Positions 1 through 13,336 of a stretch of 64,000 nucleotides of DNA are shown here, piece by piece (the first letter of the stretch is position 1; every line of letters begins with the position of its first letter). The notes under the pieces were generated by a model. That model saw nothing but the letters and a program-made list of their open reading frames with translations, made no database searches and was not told the origin of the DNA. The stretch covers positions 8,130,121 to 8,194,120 of the forward strand of contig NC_136012.1 of NCBI RefSeq assembly GCF_048128805.1. The letters are read 5' to 3'. The DNA is from Centroberyx gerrardi (Eukaryota; Chordata; Actinopteri; Beryciformes; Berycidae). The translations under genes and the position numbers were made by a program.

Positions 1-189
1 GTAGAAAACTACTGAATCTCTCATTTAACTTGTTTACCAGCTGTTAGTGCTCCGGTCCTGTCTCCAGAAGACAGTCAAGGACACAGGACTGATAAGACGG
101 TGCCCTTATATCATTTTCTCTGCTTCTCTATTTAGAGAGCAAACGTATAAAGTTACTCAACTACAAGAGAACTGGAACTCAGCGGGTTT

Positions 190-1170
190 ATTGTAAGTTT
201 AGTTTTATTTGTCATATGTAGGTTAACACAGGGTCAACAATACAATGAAAAGTACTGGACGAGAGTCAGGTCAGCTCAGCAGATAAGGCGACACGATAAG
301 CAAAAAAAAATAATTTGACAAAATATAAGCAAAATATTAACAGAATATATACAAAATACAAAAATAGCAAAATATTAACAAAATATATATGCAGCAACCT
401 TGGTGTTGCAGGAACAACAGTGCATTTGCGTGTGTGTGAGTGTTTGTGTATGTGTGCAATGTCGTTTGGAAAGTTGGTGAGTATGGGGGAGGAGGAGTAG
501 GAGGAAATCCCTGACCTGGGCCTTTCACTCCTGCTTTTTCCTTCCCCTTTGTTTTGAGATATGTACATAAAAATGACAGTGTATTGCACAGAGGGTATGT
601 ATCAGTCCTGGTTGAATAGCAGCAGTCCGTGGAATAGTGCAATTATTATCTAAATAGTGCAGACAAGCAGAAATGCAATGAGGGGTACCAATTTTATGAG
701 TTCAGAAGTCTGATGGCCTGGTGGTAAAAACTGTTTTTAAGTCTGGTGGTGCGTGCAGCCATGCTCCAGTATCGTCTGCCAGACGGTAGCAAGGAGAACA
801 GTCTGTGTGCTGGGTGGCTGTGGTCCTTGATGATATTGTGTGCCTTCCGCAGGCACCGCTGGTGGAAGATGTCCTGAATGGCAGGGAGTCCGTTGCCAGT
901 GATGTGCTGTGCCGCTTTCACTACTCTCTGTAGTGATTTGCGACTGTGGGCAGAACAGTTTCCATACCACACTGTGATGCAGCCGGTCAGCAAGCTCTCG
1001 ATGGTGCTTCTGTAGAAGTTTGTGAGGATGTTGGCGTTCATACCAGACTTCCTCAGGAAATACAGCTGCTGGCGAGCTTTCTTGACAACGGTGTCTGTGT
1101 GTAGGTTCCAGGAGAGGTCCTCAGAGATGTGAACTCCGAGGAACTTGAAGCTGCTGACCCTTTCAATTGA
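190..1170 (-). mobile_element. 5'-truncated LINE (L2/CR1-like), reverse-transcriptase C-terminus and 3' tail
   Basis: The minus strand reads through the end of a LINE ORF2. Recognisable pieces are LGVHISEDLSWN and KKARQQLYFLRK upstream of about 1041, then TGCITVWYGN, LQRVVKAAQHITG and HRLFSLLPSGRRY down to the stop at 694. These match the conserved C-terminal region of fish L2/Maui-type reverse transcriptases. The stretch 190-693 is AT-rich and would be the element's 3' untranslated tail. No endonuclease or polymerase core is present, so this is a dead 5'-truncated copy. Family assignment is from memory of the motif and both ends are approximate. Confidence 0.7.
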
Positions 1171-1195
1171 TAACCCTGACTGGTTATCAATAAAC

Positions 1196-1268
1196 CCAGG
1201 TCTCTCTTGTAAAAGAGATTTTTAATCTCAATGGAACTTCCTGGTTGAATAAAGACTAATATAATATA
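1196..1268 (+). repeat. retroposon tail fragment
   Basis: The segment reads TTGTAAAAGAGATTTTTAAT followed by CTCAATGGAACTTCCTGG and an A/T-rich end. This block is dispersed at the 3' end of fish retroposons. Only the tail is present and nothing coding is attached. The family name is not certain. Confidence 0.4.
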
Positions 1269-1292
1269 TTACAATATATATATATATATATA

Positions 1293-1855
1293 CACTCACC
1301 GGCCACTTCATTAGGTACACCTTACTAATACTGGGTAGGTATCAGCTTTCAGCTCAGTGTCAACCGGCTACCAAAGTGACATCTGCCTCAAGGTTGGACG
1401 TGTTGCATTCTGAGATGCTTTTCTGCTCACCACAGTTGTAAAGAGGTTATCTGAGTTACTGTTGCCTTTCTATCAGCTCGAACCAGTCTGGCCATTCTCC
1501 TCTGACCTCTGCCATCAACAAGGCATTTTTGCCCAGAGAACTGCCGCTCACTGGATATTTTCTCTTTTTCGGACCGTTCTCTGTAAACCCTAGAGATGGT
1601 TGTGCGTGAAAATCCCAGTAGATCAGCAGTTTCTGAATTACTCAAACCAGCCCGTCTGGCACCAACAACCATGCCACGTTCAAAGTCACTTAAATCACCT
1701 TTCTTCCCCATTCTGATGCTTGGTTTGAACTTCAGCAGATCGTCTTGACCATGTCTACATGCCTAAATGCATTGAGTTGCTGCCACGTGATTGGCTGATT
1801 AGATAGTTGTGTTAACAAGCAGTTGAACAGATGTACCTAATGAAGTGGCCAGTGA

Positions 1856-1858
<3 letters not shown>
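1293..1858 (-). mobile_element. Internally deleted Tc1/mariner transposon (566 bp)
   Basis: The ends are inverted repeats of about 30 bp: CACTCACCGGCCACTTCATT at 1293 and its near-complement ending AAGTGGCCAGTGAGTG at 1858. Each end is flanked by TA (1291-1292, 1859-1860), the Tc1/mariner target. On the minus strand 1427-1711 encodes 94 residues beginning MGKKGDLSDFERGM with NSETADLLGFSRTTISRVYR, the paired-like helix-turn-helix of Tc1 transposases. The second DNA-binding part and the DDE catalytic core are missing, so the copy is non-autonomous. It sits in a (TA)n tract. Confidence 0.85.

Positions 1859-1900
<42 letters not shown>
1859..1900. repeat. (TA)n microsatellite
   Basis: An almost pure TA run adjoins the right end of the Tc1 element; a shorter TA run lies at 1275-1292 on its left. 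This fits insertion of the transposon into a pre-existing TA repeat. Confidence 0.9.
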
Positions 1901-1901
<1 letters not shown>

Positions 1902-2630
1902 AGTTAGTGAAATATAAAGAGGCACAACCTTTGATTAAATTTGACAGAGATAAGGAGTGATCAACACATACTACCATATATCATATAGCCTTCAAAGTTT
2001 TATATATTCATTGATAGCTGTCTCTCTTAATCCTTTTCACAACCTGGACTGACAAACAAGTGATGACAGACGAAGAGATGAGGGGGAGGAGAGACAAAAG
2101 AGGCAAGAGAAGAATTCAGAACAGGTGGAGAGAGAAGAGAGACAGACAGCACACTACAATATATCACTGTAGGCCTGTATACAGACTGCTGTTTCATTTA
2201 CAATGTTTGTGTTTTACTATGTATGTTAACATCAAAGAGCACCAGACTGATCCAACCTGACTGCTACTATTTTTCAGAAATGTTAGGTGAGCAAAACCAT
2301 GCTCATTTCTCATTGAATTGTATTTCCTGAGATGGTTAGAAGAGAAAAATGTAGACAGCCCTTTTTCTGAATCTATATTCTAATTGTAGATGTTTACAGG
2401 GAAGTGACAACCAACCAACTCAGGCAATGCAATGTGATGATTTCATAGAATTGGATTTTCCTTGATCTTGTAAGCTCATTTCTTCAAAATAACGTGAAAG
2501 AAAAAAATCTTGGTAAAATTTTGAAAATGTCCTCTTTTGTAGAATAATGTCAAAGTAAAGTTTTGGTGAATTTTGGTGATTGCCACTCAAACAGCAGTCA
2601 AATTTAATCACCATAAATGTTAAATGGAAA

Positions 2631-2766
<136 letters not shown>

Positions 2767-2913
2767 ATCACATTTGCCGAGATGAGATCATCTGTAGCTA
2801 GGCAGCCTTGGCTTGCACTAAAACGCTACTTTTATTCTGAAAAGGTGACTGTGGAACGTGATGGCAGTTGTGCGCAGCCGCAGTGGCACTTCACACAACT
2901 GCATCAAGCAAAC

Positions 2914-5900
2914 ATGGCGGCGGCCGTCGACAGTGTTGTGAAAGTGTAAGTTTACCTTTATTTACTGGAAGAGTACAAACACGCAGTAGCCATACAGTGG
3001 CGAATGTTGAATTGGTTAATTAACATGGTAGTGTAAAGTGCAGAAAAATGTAAACGCATCATCCACAATCTTGAAGATAATATTTGTCCCCAGAGAATAA
3101 CGTTATCCACTGAGCTAGCTAGCTAGCTTTGGTCAGATATGAATGAGGCTACCTCAATGTGGACATGTATTGTCTTTCCCCACTTACTCGACCAGTCAGC
3201 CCGGCAGGGGTGTGTTTTGATGATATAATATACAATATCACCAAATTGTTGCCACTTAGTCGCTCAAAGATGAAGGGGAGACTTAATTTATCAGTTATTT
3301 GCCAGCTTGGCGGGCGCATTGTTGAGACGAGAGGCTTGCTAACAATCAACCTTTTGTTCTGATACCCGTCCATCGGCACTGTTGCGTTAGTTATCACAGT
3401 GAATCAGACTTAGTTATCCGTGTCCTATTATAAATGCTGAGATCGCATGGGCAAAACTTCACTCTCTGATTTGTTGATACAACAATACGACAAAATTGGT
3501 TATATATGGAGCCGAAAATACACATTATAGAACTGAGGAATTGGAAGGGCACTCACTCGTATATCATGGTAATATTTCATCTTGGCTACACCTAAGATGG
3601 CTGCCATATAATTGTCGCGAGAATGTTGTAATATGCAACAAAACATCATTGCAGTACACTTCCAAATCATGCTTTTGTAATGGTTACATTTCACTTTTGT
3701 GGTATACTTCCGCCAAAGCCAATTTCCATGATTGCATATGAAAGTTGCAATCACAGCTGTCTGAGCAGTGCCAGCCGCAATCGCCATTCAGGAAAATGTA
3801 TTTTAGGCTAATTGTAATATCTTCCATTTTTTCAGATTCTGCTGTGTACACACACATATACACATACACACACACACACCCTCTTCATTATCATCATCTT
3901 TGGGCGACACTACAGCCATGCACATTATCATTGTCACTGTATAAGACAAGATAAGATGAAACTTTATTGATCCCCATGGTGAAATGAGGTCATTGCAGCA
4001 GCAAAAGCAATAGGATTCAGCAGGGCAAAGAAAATAGAATATAAGCATACAAATAGAATATAAAATAAGCAAAGAAAAGAAATATTAAAAAAATACAAAA
4101 ACAAATAAGCAATACAATAAAATAAAAAAAATTGTAGAGTAATTTAAACATATGCTGCTGACAGTTTCAACACCTTAGGTTGACTGGAAGAGCGGGAAGT
4201 ATGGGAAAGAGCATGGATTACTTACATGTAGGGATTTACTTACAGATATTACTTACAAATATTATTAGCTCTGCACAATATTTATTCAGCAGCGATCATT
4301 AACAATTTGTTCCTCTTTGACTTGTTGGTATCCACCTTCCACATTTCAGGCTGGGAGAGCAGTATTACAAAGATGCTATGGAGCAGTGCCATAGCTACAA
4401 TGCCCGTCTGTGTGCCGAGCGCAGCATCCTCATGCCTTTCCTGGACTCTCAGACCGGCGTGGCCCAGTCCAACTGCTACATCTGGATGGAGAAGAGACAC
4501 AGGAGCGCAGGTCTGGATCAGTAGTAGGGCTGGTGTAGAAACATTGCTAGAAGCGTTCATATTTCCATGTGACATTCAGGCATTTTTCCCTAACCAATTT
4601 TGACTTGGATTTACTTCAACTGGGTGAAGCATTCAAAACATAGGCTGCACAATACACATTTTACAACTCTCTATCCGACTGGTCAGGCATACTCCTTTGT
4701 CTGTTCAAAACTCCATAGGATTATTGGCTTCTGATTGGTCAGCAAGTTAAAATTGTGCATACACGCTGTGAAAGACAGACATTTCTGTCCAGGAAGTGTA
4801 ATTGATAATGTCTAAAATGGCAGATAACAATTTTCAGCTTTTAACTGCACAAATACCAATTTTATTTTTATTTGGATGTATTGTGCCACCGTAACAGCAG
4901 CATTGCGTCATCTTTCCAGAACCTACACCATAGACGATACCAAAAGCCCTTTGTGAACATTTGTTTTCACAGTTTTAAGTGTGCTCACGCCAAAACCTAC
5001 TTAACTTGTTCATTCTTCCATTTGCATTTGTGTGTGTCATCAGGGGTAGCACCAGGACAGCTCTACACCTACCCAGCCCGTCGCTGGAGGAAGAAACGGC
5101 GTGCCCACCCCCCCGAGGATCCCCGCCTGGCCTTCCCCCCCCTCAAAGCAGGTACCAGAGCCATCCAGCGGCCCGTCTAGTCGGACAACAACTTGTTTCC
5201 CCACCAGGAAAACAGTTTCTGGGTTGATAGAGCTGTGCACTTGTCTTTTCTTTGCGTCTGTGAAACATTGTGCCCGTGTTGATCTTATTGATCAACCATA
5301 AATTGTTGCTCACCCTTGCACAGGCACGCTAAACTACTGGTTATCACCAAAGTGAACCCATCATTCATTTAGTTAATGAACATTCTAAAAACCATGTTCC
5401 AAACGCATCCATTGCTTTTACTGAACATTGTAGACTTAAACCATTGGTTTTGCGGTCATTACACAGTTAAAGACATCTAAGATCATTCTCTGTGTGAAAG
5501 AAGGAAGAAAAACAAGTTGCTTTGCTATGATTTCTGACAAGTTGCATATGGTGTCGTATTTTAGCACTGTGGAAATTATCCAATAAAAATACGCTGTTTT
5601 TTGCTTGGTATCAGCCTGATGTCTCACACATACTGTACATTCCTAGGTGACAGTGTGCGATATCAGCTGAGAGTGTAAGGGCTTGTTTGGACGGGATGCG
5701 GAACGGCAGCGCAGTGCGATTTACACACGCGAGTCGCAGCTGGGCTGTTTAGACCCGAAGCGTATTTGTAATGCACTAAATGGAGGAGAAATACCCCGTG
5801 ACAATAGGCTGTACTTATATTGTACTTACAGCCGAAGCAACTACATTCCAAGCCTCATCTTTTTTCACTGTTGTCTGTGTAGAAACAAAGCTGACGCTTC

Positions 5901-8900
5901 TCCCTTTCTCCACAGACTTTCGTGTTTTGACTTGCATCAAAACACATTTATTTGTTGAGGATCTTTCTCAGCCAGTGTCGTGACTTGTGATTAGGCAATC
6001 TTTGGGCAAGCCTAAGTGTCTCTCTCTCTCGCCCAAATATTTACAAAACATTTCATTCATTTGACATGTGATATTTCAAAAGCAGATGCATCATCTGCTT
6101 ACAATGAATTTGATGTTTGTGTGTGTCTGTGTTTTCATGTGACATGTCCGCATGGTTCTCTTTCAACTGTGCGTGTGTTGATGTGCATGTCTCATTGTCC
6201 ACCTTGGTGTGTGTAGCAGATCTGGAACTGGGTCTGAAGCGTGATGCCTTGGGGGCGGTGGACGGCAGCAGCTTGGAGGCGCTGCTCAAGGGCGAGCCCC
6301 TGGACAGGAGGGGCGGTGTGTCGGACGCCCGCGGCCCCGAGGACGACCCGGCCACAGCGGAGCCCGCCGCCGCTTCCGCGTCCAGCCACACCTCCTCCGG
6401 ACGGATCCGCAAGGTCAGGCTCGGGGCCGGCCGGCCACTCCCGTGTTTTCTGCCAGTGCGATTGACAGATCTAGCGCGATAGAACTAATCAGATTTTCAC
6501 AAAAGGGCAAATCCCACCCAGCCGTCGCTCCAGGCAGGCTGAAGCAAACCCTCAGTGTCTCTGAAAGGATTTCAATTAATGACCCAGGTCCTTCATGAAT
6601 GAACACAGATTCAGATGTCTACAGTTGGTTTGTTTTTATAGAGTTGCCTCTGGCTTAGCAGAGGAAATGAGCAGAAGGAGTAAAGAATGCAGGTTTTGCT
6701 CAATATGCACCAATCGGATTAACCAGTTCTTCCATGTAGTTTTGCTCATCTCTAGTGTAGCGAACAGACAATTGAAGTTAGTTTTCACTAGAACCATCAC
6801 TTTTCTCAACAAGCAGAAGTAGTTAGATCGGCACATGGTAATGAGTGCCTGCTGTTTTTACTGCCTATGTGATTTTCGATGATATTTGCATTCAGTACAA
6901 ATAACTTCTGAATGAAGCTATCAAAAAACAGCCACAAAAAGCTCAACAACATGAATGAATAAATTACCAAGCAGTGGCACTATAGCACCCATGGATGTTG
7001 GATGCTCAAAAGTATGGAAGTATTTATATATAAAAGACAGTTAGTCAGTGTCCCTGTCCTAACCCCACCCACCCACCCCTGCAGAGAGTCCTGGACCATG
7101 ACGACTACCTGGATGACCTGGACGACGAGGACTTCGAGGACGAGACCCCCAAGAGACGAGGCAAGAGCAAGTCCAAGGTGAGTATCATACTGTGTCTAAT
7201 CCCTCAAAGGATCCCAGGAGATCAGCGCGTGAGGGGAAAACACAGCAATATTATCCAAATCCCTTTCCCACTGGCTGGTTCCCATAGTGGCTAAACTGTG
7301 TAGTGTTGCCGCTGCAGTAGCGTTATCCATCTCAACCGTCGCCGCTTCTCCATGGGTTCCCCAGGGTCGCAGTGAGAGGAATGGCAAGAAGAAGACGGAG
7401 GCGGCGGCTGCAGCGCTGGAGGAGAGGGACAAGCCGTACGCCTGCGACAGTGAGTACCGGCTTCCCTAGAGAACGTCCGCTGGTGTGCGTGTTGCATGTC
7501 AGAAAGAGAGGCGGTTGTGTTTTTAATATCTTTTTTTTTTTTCTTTACGTGAAAGCGTAAGATGTGTGCGCCCGTGAAAGAGAAACCTGCCGCCGTGCAT
7601 GCTTTGACCCGAAAGACCCCATCTGGAACTGAAGTCCGACAACATAGAAATTGGAAAAGTTGCTGGATGTTTTTCTTTTTTTTTTCTTTTTTTTTTCTTT
7701 TTAAATACCACTCTGTGTGCTCAGTAACTCCCTGCTCCCTGCACAGCTCCGCGGTATGAGTTTGCGAGTGGCGTTTTCGGATGAAAAATAAACGTAAAAA
7801 CAAAACAACAACAACAAAAAACGTAAACAAAGCCGGTTGTGGGACGATGAGTGGCGCTGTTTACCGGTTCCACCTTGGGCCTTTTTGGACGGTAGTCGTA
7901 GTTGGTAGCCGCCAGTTGCTGTAACACTTTTGTATCACCGTGTGTGTGTGTGTGTCAGTCTGTGGGAAGCGCTACAAGAACCGTCCGGGCCTGAGCTACC
8001 ACTACACACACTCTCACCTGGCCGAGGAGGAGGGCGAGGACCGAGAGGAGATCGAGGCACCACCCACTCCTCGCCAGCCTGAGGAGCAGAAGAGTGAGTC
8101 ACACTCTACTGGCGAGAGAGAGAGAGAGAGAGGGGCGGGGGGGTTTGGGTGCATGCGTACTAGTGTGTGTGCGCTTGTACAAGGGCAGTCTCTCTCATTC
8201 TTTTTCTTTTTTTCCCCCCTTTTTTTCATTTTTTTGATTTTCCAAATCATTTTCAGTCACCCTACAGAAGTTTAATGGGAAATGAGACTCGATGTTCCTG
8301 CACAGTTGGGATCCCCGGCGTTCATTCAGCATCTCATCCATGATATTGTTTTTCAACACATCCATCACATTGCTTCTGTTTTCTTTGGTGCACACAGCAC
8401 TGTGGCAGTAAATGCTTCGAATCAGAGCGAATTGCCAATTGACACGCTTTCATTAGTTCCGACTGTACTTTACAGCGTAGTTTCAGCAGACTAGCTGAAA
8501 TAAGGCAGTGTATTTGGTTGATATGGTTTGCAGAGGTTTGTAGGACTTAACTTACAAGGCAATTTTGATTTCTTAACTCTTAATTTAGCACATTTCCCTT
8601 GATAACAAAATCTTTTAATAAAGTGACTGTCACTAGCATACACTGAACGGTTTCTTCCACCATAGCACCTAAGAAGGGTCCCAACGGACTGGCCCTGCCC
8701 AACGACTACTGTGACTTCTGCCTGGGAGACTCCACCCTAAACCAGAAGACTGGCCAGTCAGAAGAACTGGTATCCTGCTCAGACTGTGGACGCTCAGGTA
8801 CGGACCAATCACGTCTCCCTCTATCGCTAATTGCGCTAGAAAGCCTAAGCATTATTTTGACACCCTCAGCCGGTGTTATGTTTTAGTTATCTTTTTGATT

Positions 8901-10721
8901 GCATTTCTCCCCGTGTTCTGATGTTCTCCGTCTTTCCCCCCAGGCCACCCGACATGCCTGCAGTTCACAGCAGTGATGATGGCTGCGGTGAAGACCTACC
9001 GCTGGCAGTGCATTGAGTGCAAGTGCTGCAACGTCTGCGGCACCTCAGAGAACGACGTGAGCACCTCTACCATATTTACTGCACCCCTGGCCCTCAGTGT
9101 TTTCTGCATATTCATGTCGCAGTGGAGTGTCACGATGGCAAAAAAGTTGACACTACTGCCAACACGCAAACGTGTAGGCCCAGCGTTTAGAAATAATCCT
9201 TTTAAAGAGAACCACTGCAACAAAAATGATCCAGGAAATCTAGATCTTTTACTTCTAGTGTCTCTCTCCTGACTCACTGGTCGTTGACGTGAATCAGACG
9301 ATTACATATCTGATTATGTATTTCCTGTTGAAGCGATAAGTAAGGTGTAGTTTCACTTTGCAACTAAAACACTGACGATACTACAGACCTCTTGGTTTGA
9401 AAGAATTTTTGCGATGTTGCATATTGCAAGCTATACAGATTTACAGTTTGCTTTTGCAGCAGTCCAAGAACCAAGTGAGAAATTTGGTCTCTTGTCCTGG
9501 TGCCCATTGTCATTTAAACATATTGGATGTTTTGTCTTGTGGAATCTGTCAACAATAGGCCCACAGCCCCTTGTGAGTCATTACCCAGGGTTAAATATCT
9601 TGATGACAGCTTTGTCTGTTGCGTTTACCAGGTGTGGGCCTGTTGTTGATGACAGCTTTGTCTATTTTTGTGAACCGTCATCCAAAATTTTCCCCTATAG
9701 CATCAGAGAAATACACTCACTCTCATGACGTGAATGTTCAACATGTAGCAAAGCCTGCTACACCCGTCAAAGAAAGTTGACTAAGTTACAAGTGCTGGGA
9801 AAACACCAAGCCTTAGACTAATTTTGTTTGGGAACTGTCTTACTTTCTTTGCTTGTCCAGTTGCTAGACTGCACCTCATGCCATTTCGCTGTGTTTCCAC
9901 AGGACCAGCTGCTGTTCTGCGATGACTGCGACCGAGGCTACCACATGTACTGTCTCAGCCCCCCCATGACTGAACCCCCAGAGGGTAAGCTGACACTGAA
10001 GACTCCCAAGTGAATTAGAAATTCAGAAACTGAAGGGACACGCATGCAGCTGTATGGCCCAGAAAGCCTCACTGTGCTGGGTCGGGTGTTGCTGCCAGGC
10101 CAGTCGCCTAGTGAGCGGGTTCGGCCTGATTTGTTGCCTTGTTCTCTAATCAATCAAGCACAGAAGTGTGAAAGCTCAGCACAATACTACATGCTCTGCA
10201 GTCCCACGGTGCAGCTGTAGTTTTGCAGGCTGCGGCTAGAATCTCAAAACACATGGTAAAAGGTATCAGCCAAAATCCATATCAGACAGGGTTCTGAATT
10301 TCAATCGAGAAGTCCAAGCTTTTGGTAAAAAACAGAAATCAGATTTTTCCTCAGATGTTGATTTGAGTAATCAAAGATGGAGTAGATGGAATTGTAGGAC
10401 TGCAGGAGTTGTGAAAATTCCAAGCTAAGTTGTGAGGATATAGTTTAAGTGAAATTTTAACAATAATAGAACTTTTACATCCTTTTATTACATAGATGCT
10501 GCTCAAGAAACAACAGACATGATCTGTAGTCAGTTATTTTCTGAAAATCAGCTGTAAATCATAGTGAAGTTTGTGAGTCGCAGTGGGAAAAACATTAGAC
10601 TAAAAGCTGTGTCTTTGTGTGTGTGTGTTTTCCAGGGAGCTGGAGCTGCCACCTGTGCCTGGCTCTGCTGAAGGATAAAGCCTCCATATACCAGCAGAAC
10701 CAGAGCTCCACCCCCGAGTGA
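2914..10721 (+). CDS. dpf2: Double PHD finger protein 2 (BAF45d, requiem), 11 coding exons
   Basis: This is a subunit of the BAF (SWI/SNF) chromatin remodelling complex that reads acylated and methylated histone H3 tails. Exons: 2914-2945, 4350-4510, 5044-5151, 6220-6413, 7085-7177, 7365-7449, 7959-8093, 8666-8797, 8944-9056, 9903-9984, 10636-10721. They join in phase to 406 codons (human DPF2 has 391). The Requiem N-terminal domain (about 12-85) includes [12 protein letters not shown] and [19 protein letters not shown] single C2H2 finger has C223, C226, H239 and H244. Tandem PHD fingers run from about 285 to 341 and 342 to 392, with CDFCLGD and [15 protein letters not shown]. The central part is acidic ([18 protein letters not shown]). 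The start [15 protein letters not shown] matches the family start. A fish co-orthologue (dpf2l) cannot be excluded; DPF1 or DPF3 fit less well. Confidence 0.95.
3943..4135 (-). mobile_element. LINE 3'-tail fragment in dpf2 intron 1
   Basis: The block AAACTTTATTGATCCCCATG, preceded by a GATAAGA-like repeat, is the reverse complement of the common fish LINE/SINE 3' end that carries TTATC-type repeats. A/T-rich sequence follows to about 4135. Only the tail remains. Exact family unknown. Confidence 0.5.
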
Positions 10722-11695
10722 CGTCCACAACGCCAAGCCCCGCCCCCTCGGCAACGGGACCCCACCCCCTCCCACTCCGGCGCTGCAGGGCTCTGTCCGG
10801 ACGCGGCAGAGCCGGAGCGCAGATCAGCTATAGTAGCACTGTTTGTATCTACAGCATCAAAGGGGGATCCTCCCAAAACGGACCCCAGATCAGTCAACAC
10901 GGGGATCAAAGTTACTCATTTGATCATCACTACCAACCTGCCAGCCAAGTCCCCAAGGCTTGCTTTCAAACACACATACATATATATGCACACACCCACA
11001 CACTCCTCTGGACTGTTACACACCCTAGATAAAGAGACAGAGCGCATGCAGTTACCATAGCAACCGCTGTCTCCATGGGAGCTCCCAGGAGCAAATGGAT
11101 TAGCATCACAGCTAATTTATCTGTACCCTTATACACTCAGAGACGCAGTGTGGACTGTTAAGACAGTTTGTTTTTTTCCTGCCAAATTATCTATTTTTGC
11201 TCCCTGGATGGGGAGAACAGCATCACACATATTTCAAAATGAATCCCGTTGTCGAGGGATATTATTATTGTTATTATTATTATTGTTCTTATTACTAGTG
11301 GACTTTTGTAGTGGCATTTGTCTGTGTACTTCTGTCTGATCTATTAGAGCATTTATCTATTGAAGAGGTTTCCCTGTGGGGAACCAGTCAGTGCCAAGGT
11401 CCATCATCACACGAAATACACACGTCATGTCATGACCCCTACCCATCGCTCCGCTCAACAGAGTTCCTCAGAAGCATTCAGGCCATCTTTGTTTCATTCT
11501 GAATCAATGGGACAAAGACGGTCTGAAGAAGCCTTTCGGGGAAGCCGACCCTTAATTTTAGAGCTAGACTCAACAGTTTGAAAGAGCTAGTAACATGGAC
11601 TCTTCCTCTACACTATAGTGACACACGACTATTCCTGCCACCAACAAGATTATGGCTTTGAGTCGTTATTAGCACAAACTTGTAATCTACAGAGA

Positions 11696-12025
11696 GATGC
11701 ACCAAAACCAAGTCTTCATCGCTGTACTAAACTCTGCTGATACAGAGTACCCATCGGATCAATTACTTTTACCAAACGGTATACGGCTAGACAAATAGTT
11801 TGGAGTCATAAGAGCAAAATGAATTTATTATAATCCCATTACTCTCCATTAGAGCTAACATCCCTTAATGTGGACAAAGGCAGAAAATCCAGTTGCTTTG
11901 TTTTGATTTCTGTTATGTCAGATGTTGCTGTTGGTATCAGATTTTAGTATTGGAAAAGTTCTGTGATACAAATACCCCATTTTAGCCTGATCTGGGTCCA
12001 ATATATGAAACATTAATGGTGCATC
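11696..12025. mobile_element. hAT-type miniature element, copy 1 of 3
   Basis: It begins GATGCACC (11696-11703) and ends with the complement GGTGCATC (12018-12025). Internal words such as TTGGTATCAGATTTTAGTAT are shared with the copies at 13337-13736 and 38294-38579. There is no transposase, so it is non-autonomous. Assignment to hAT rests on the terminal motif, which resembles hAT ends containing GATGCACCGAT; I see no clear 8-bp target duplication. Confidence 0.6.
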
Positions 12026-12572
12026 TTTTTCCGGAAGATGTCTTGTGCTAGCTTTTTAGGAACAATTTGGCAGTGACATCATCCTTTACAACCCCTTCAT
12101 ACCAATTGCTGTCAAACTGATTAGTCTATCCTCAACTGTTCTCAGCTGTCACATGGAATCGATTACAAACTGTAGCTGCTTTTATCATTTGTCACACTGA
12201 GGCAGATTTGCATGCAAATTGCACCTGTATGAATGCACACACACTTCACAATTCTGTTTTTTGTTTGTATTTTTTTTTTTTTTACATTTTGTATACAGTA
12301 TATTACTTGATATTCCATTGGTATTGGGAGTTTTTTCTAGTAGAATTTTGTAAAGTATACGGTATAGCTAACAGTTCAAGTACAGCTACTAATGCATCGT
12401 ATGTATTGTATTGACTTTTTCTATTTTGTTATGACTGTGACATTTTTGAATTTCTTTGGTGATTATTCTGATATGTCATAGACCTCCATTATGAGTATTT
12501 GTAAAATGATGTACTTTGTTGTACTATTTTTTTTACATTTCTTTGGTATTGAAGCTGATTTAGCCCGACTGA

Positions 12573-12578
12573 AATAAA
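12573..12578 (+). terminator. dpf2: Polyadenylation signal AATAAA for dpf2
   Basis: A canonical AATAAA hexamer lies about 1.85 kb after the dpf2 stop, followed by GT/T-rich sequence. It is the first convincing hexamer in the orientation of dpf2. Confidence 0.65.
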
Positions 12579-13336
12579 AATGTCCATGTATTTGAGTTAC
12601 ATGTCTGTAATTAATACTTTGACATTCATAAAACCATTCACATTTAAAGGGAAATGTTTAAAACAATTATTGATCGCATGTATTACACCCCCCCCCCCCC
12701 AACCCATTTATAAGTCCCATTTAGCTTTGTGCCTGTCAATCTAAATACTGTGAAATGTATAACAGATTTTATGATTTTATTTTATGGCCTTGGACACTTT
12801 AATTAGTGTTTATGAACATGAACAATTCCCTTGCAAAGCCTGAGTCCAGTCTGTGATATTATGTGACCTCTTCTTCCATTGGGAATGAGAGGCAGGTTAG
12901 AGAATGTTTGAGCTGTTATGAGTTTTATTTCACAGCAGCGCTAAAGGCTCTGAATCAGAAAATGCACCATATTCTAAGAAAATCACCCTGGCTGCAGTCA
13001 CACTGTTTACAAAACTGTCTCTTTTTCATCATCAAAAGAGCAGCTTTAAGTGTCAGTAAGCTTTAAGTGGACATTAAATAATCTATTACCTCTATTGGCA
13101 ACCAGTAGGAATTGCATTGAACATTAATAAAACTTGAGGCAGTAAAAATCTTACTAATTACCCCTTTAATTATGAAAAAGTAGAGTCTTGAGTCTCTCTT
13201 TTTCTATCTTTGGATGAGATTTATTCAAATACCCAAACCCCTAAATTAAAATATCCAAGACAACAGATCTAATCTGAATCATGTTTGAGGATGGATTCTC
13301 AGAAATATGGAGTTTTTAATATTTTGCCTGGAGTGG

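Larger units (their letters stand above)
10722..12600 (+). other. dpf2: dpf2 3' untranslated region
   Basis: The region has no long ORF and runs from the dpf2 stop to the first good polyadenylation signal. It contains a TTATTA-rich simple repeat at about 11261-11300 and a hAT-type miniature element at 11696-12025. If transcribed as proposed, about 18% of this UTR is transposon-derived. Confidence 0.7.

Noticed and set aside
5683-5800. GC-rich block in dpf2 intron 3 considered as a CpG promoter or exon
   Set aside because: No splice-compatible frame fits dpf2 and there is no further promoter element; it may be part of an unidentified repeat.
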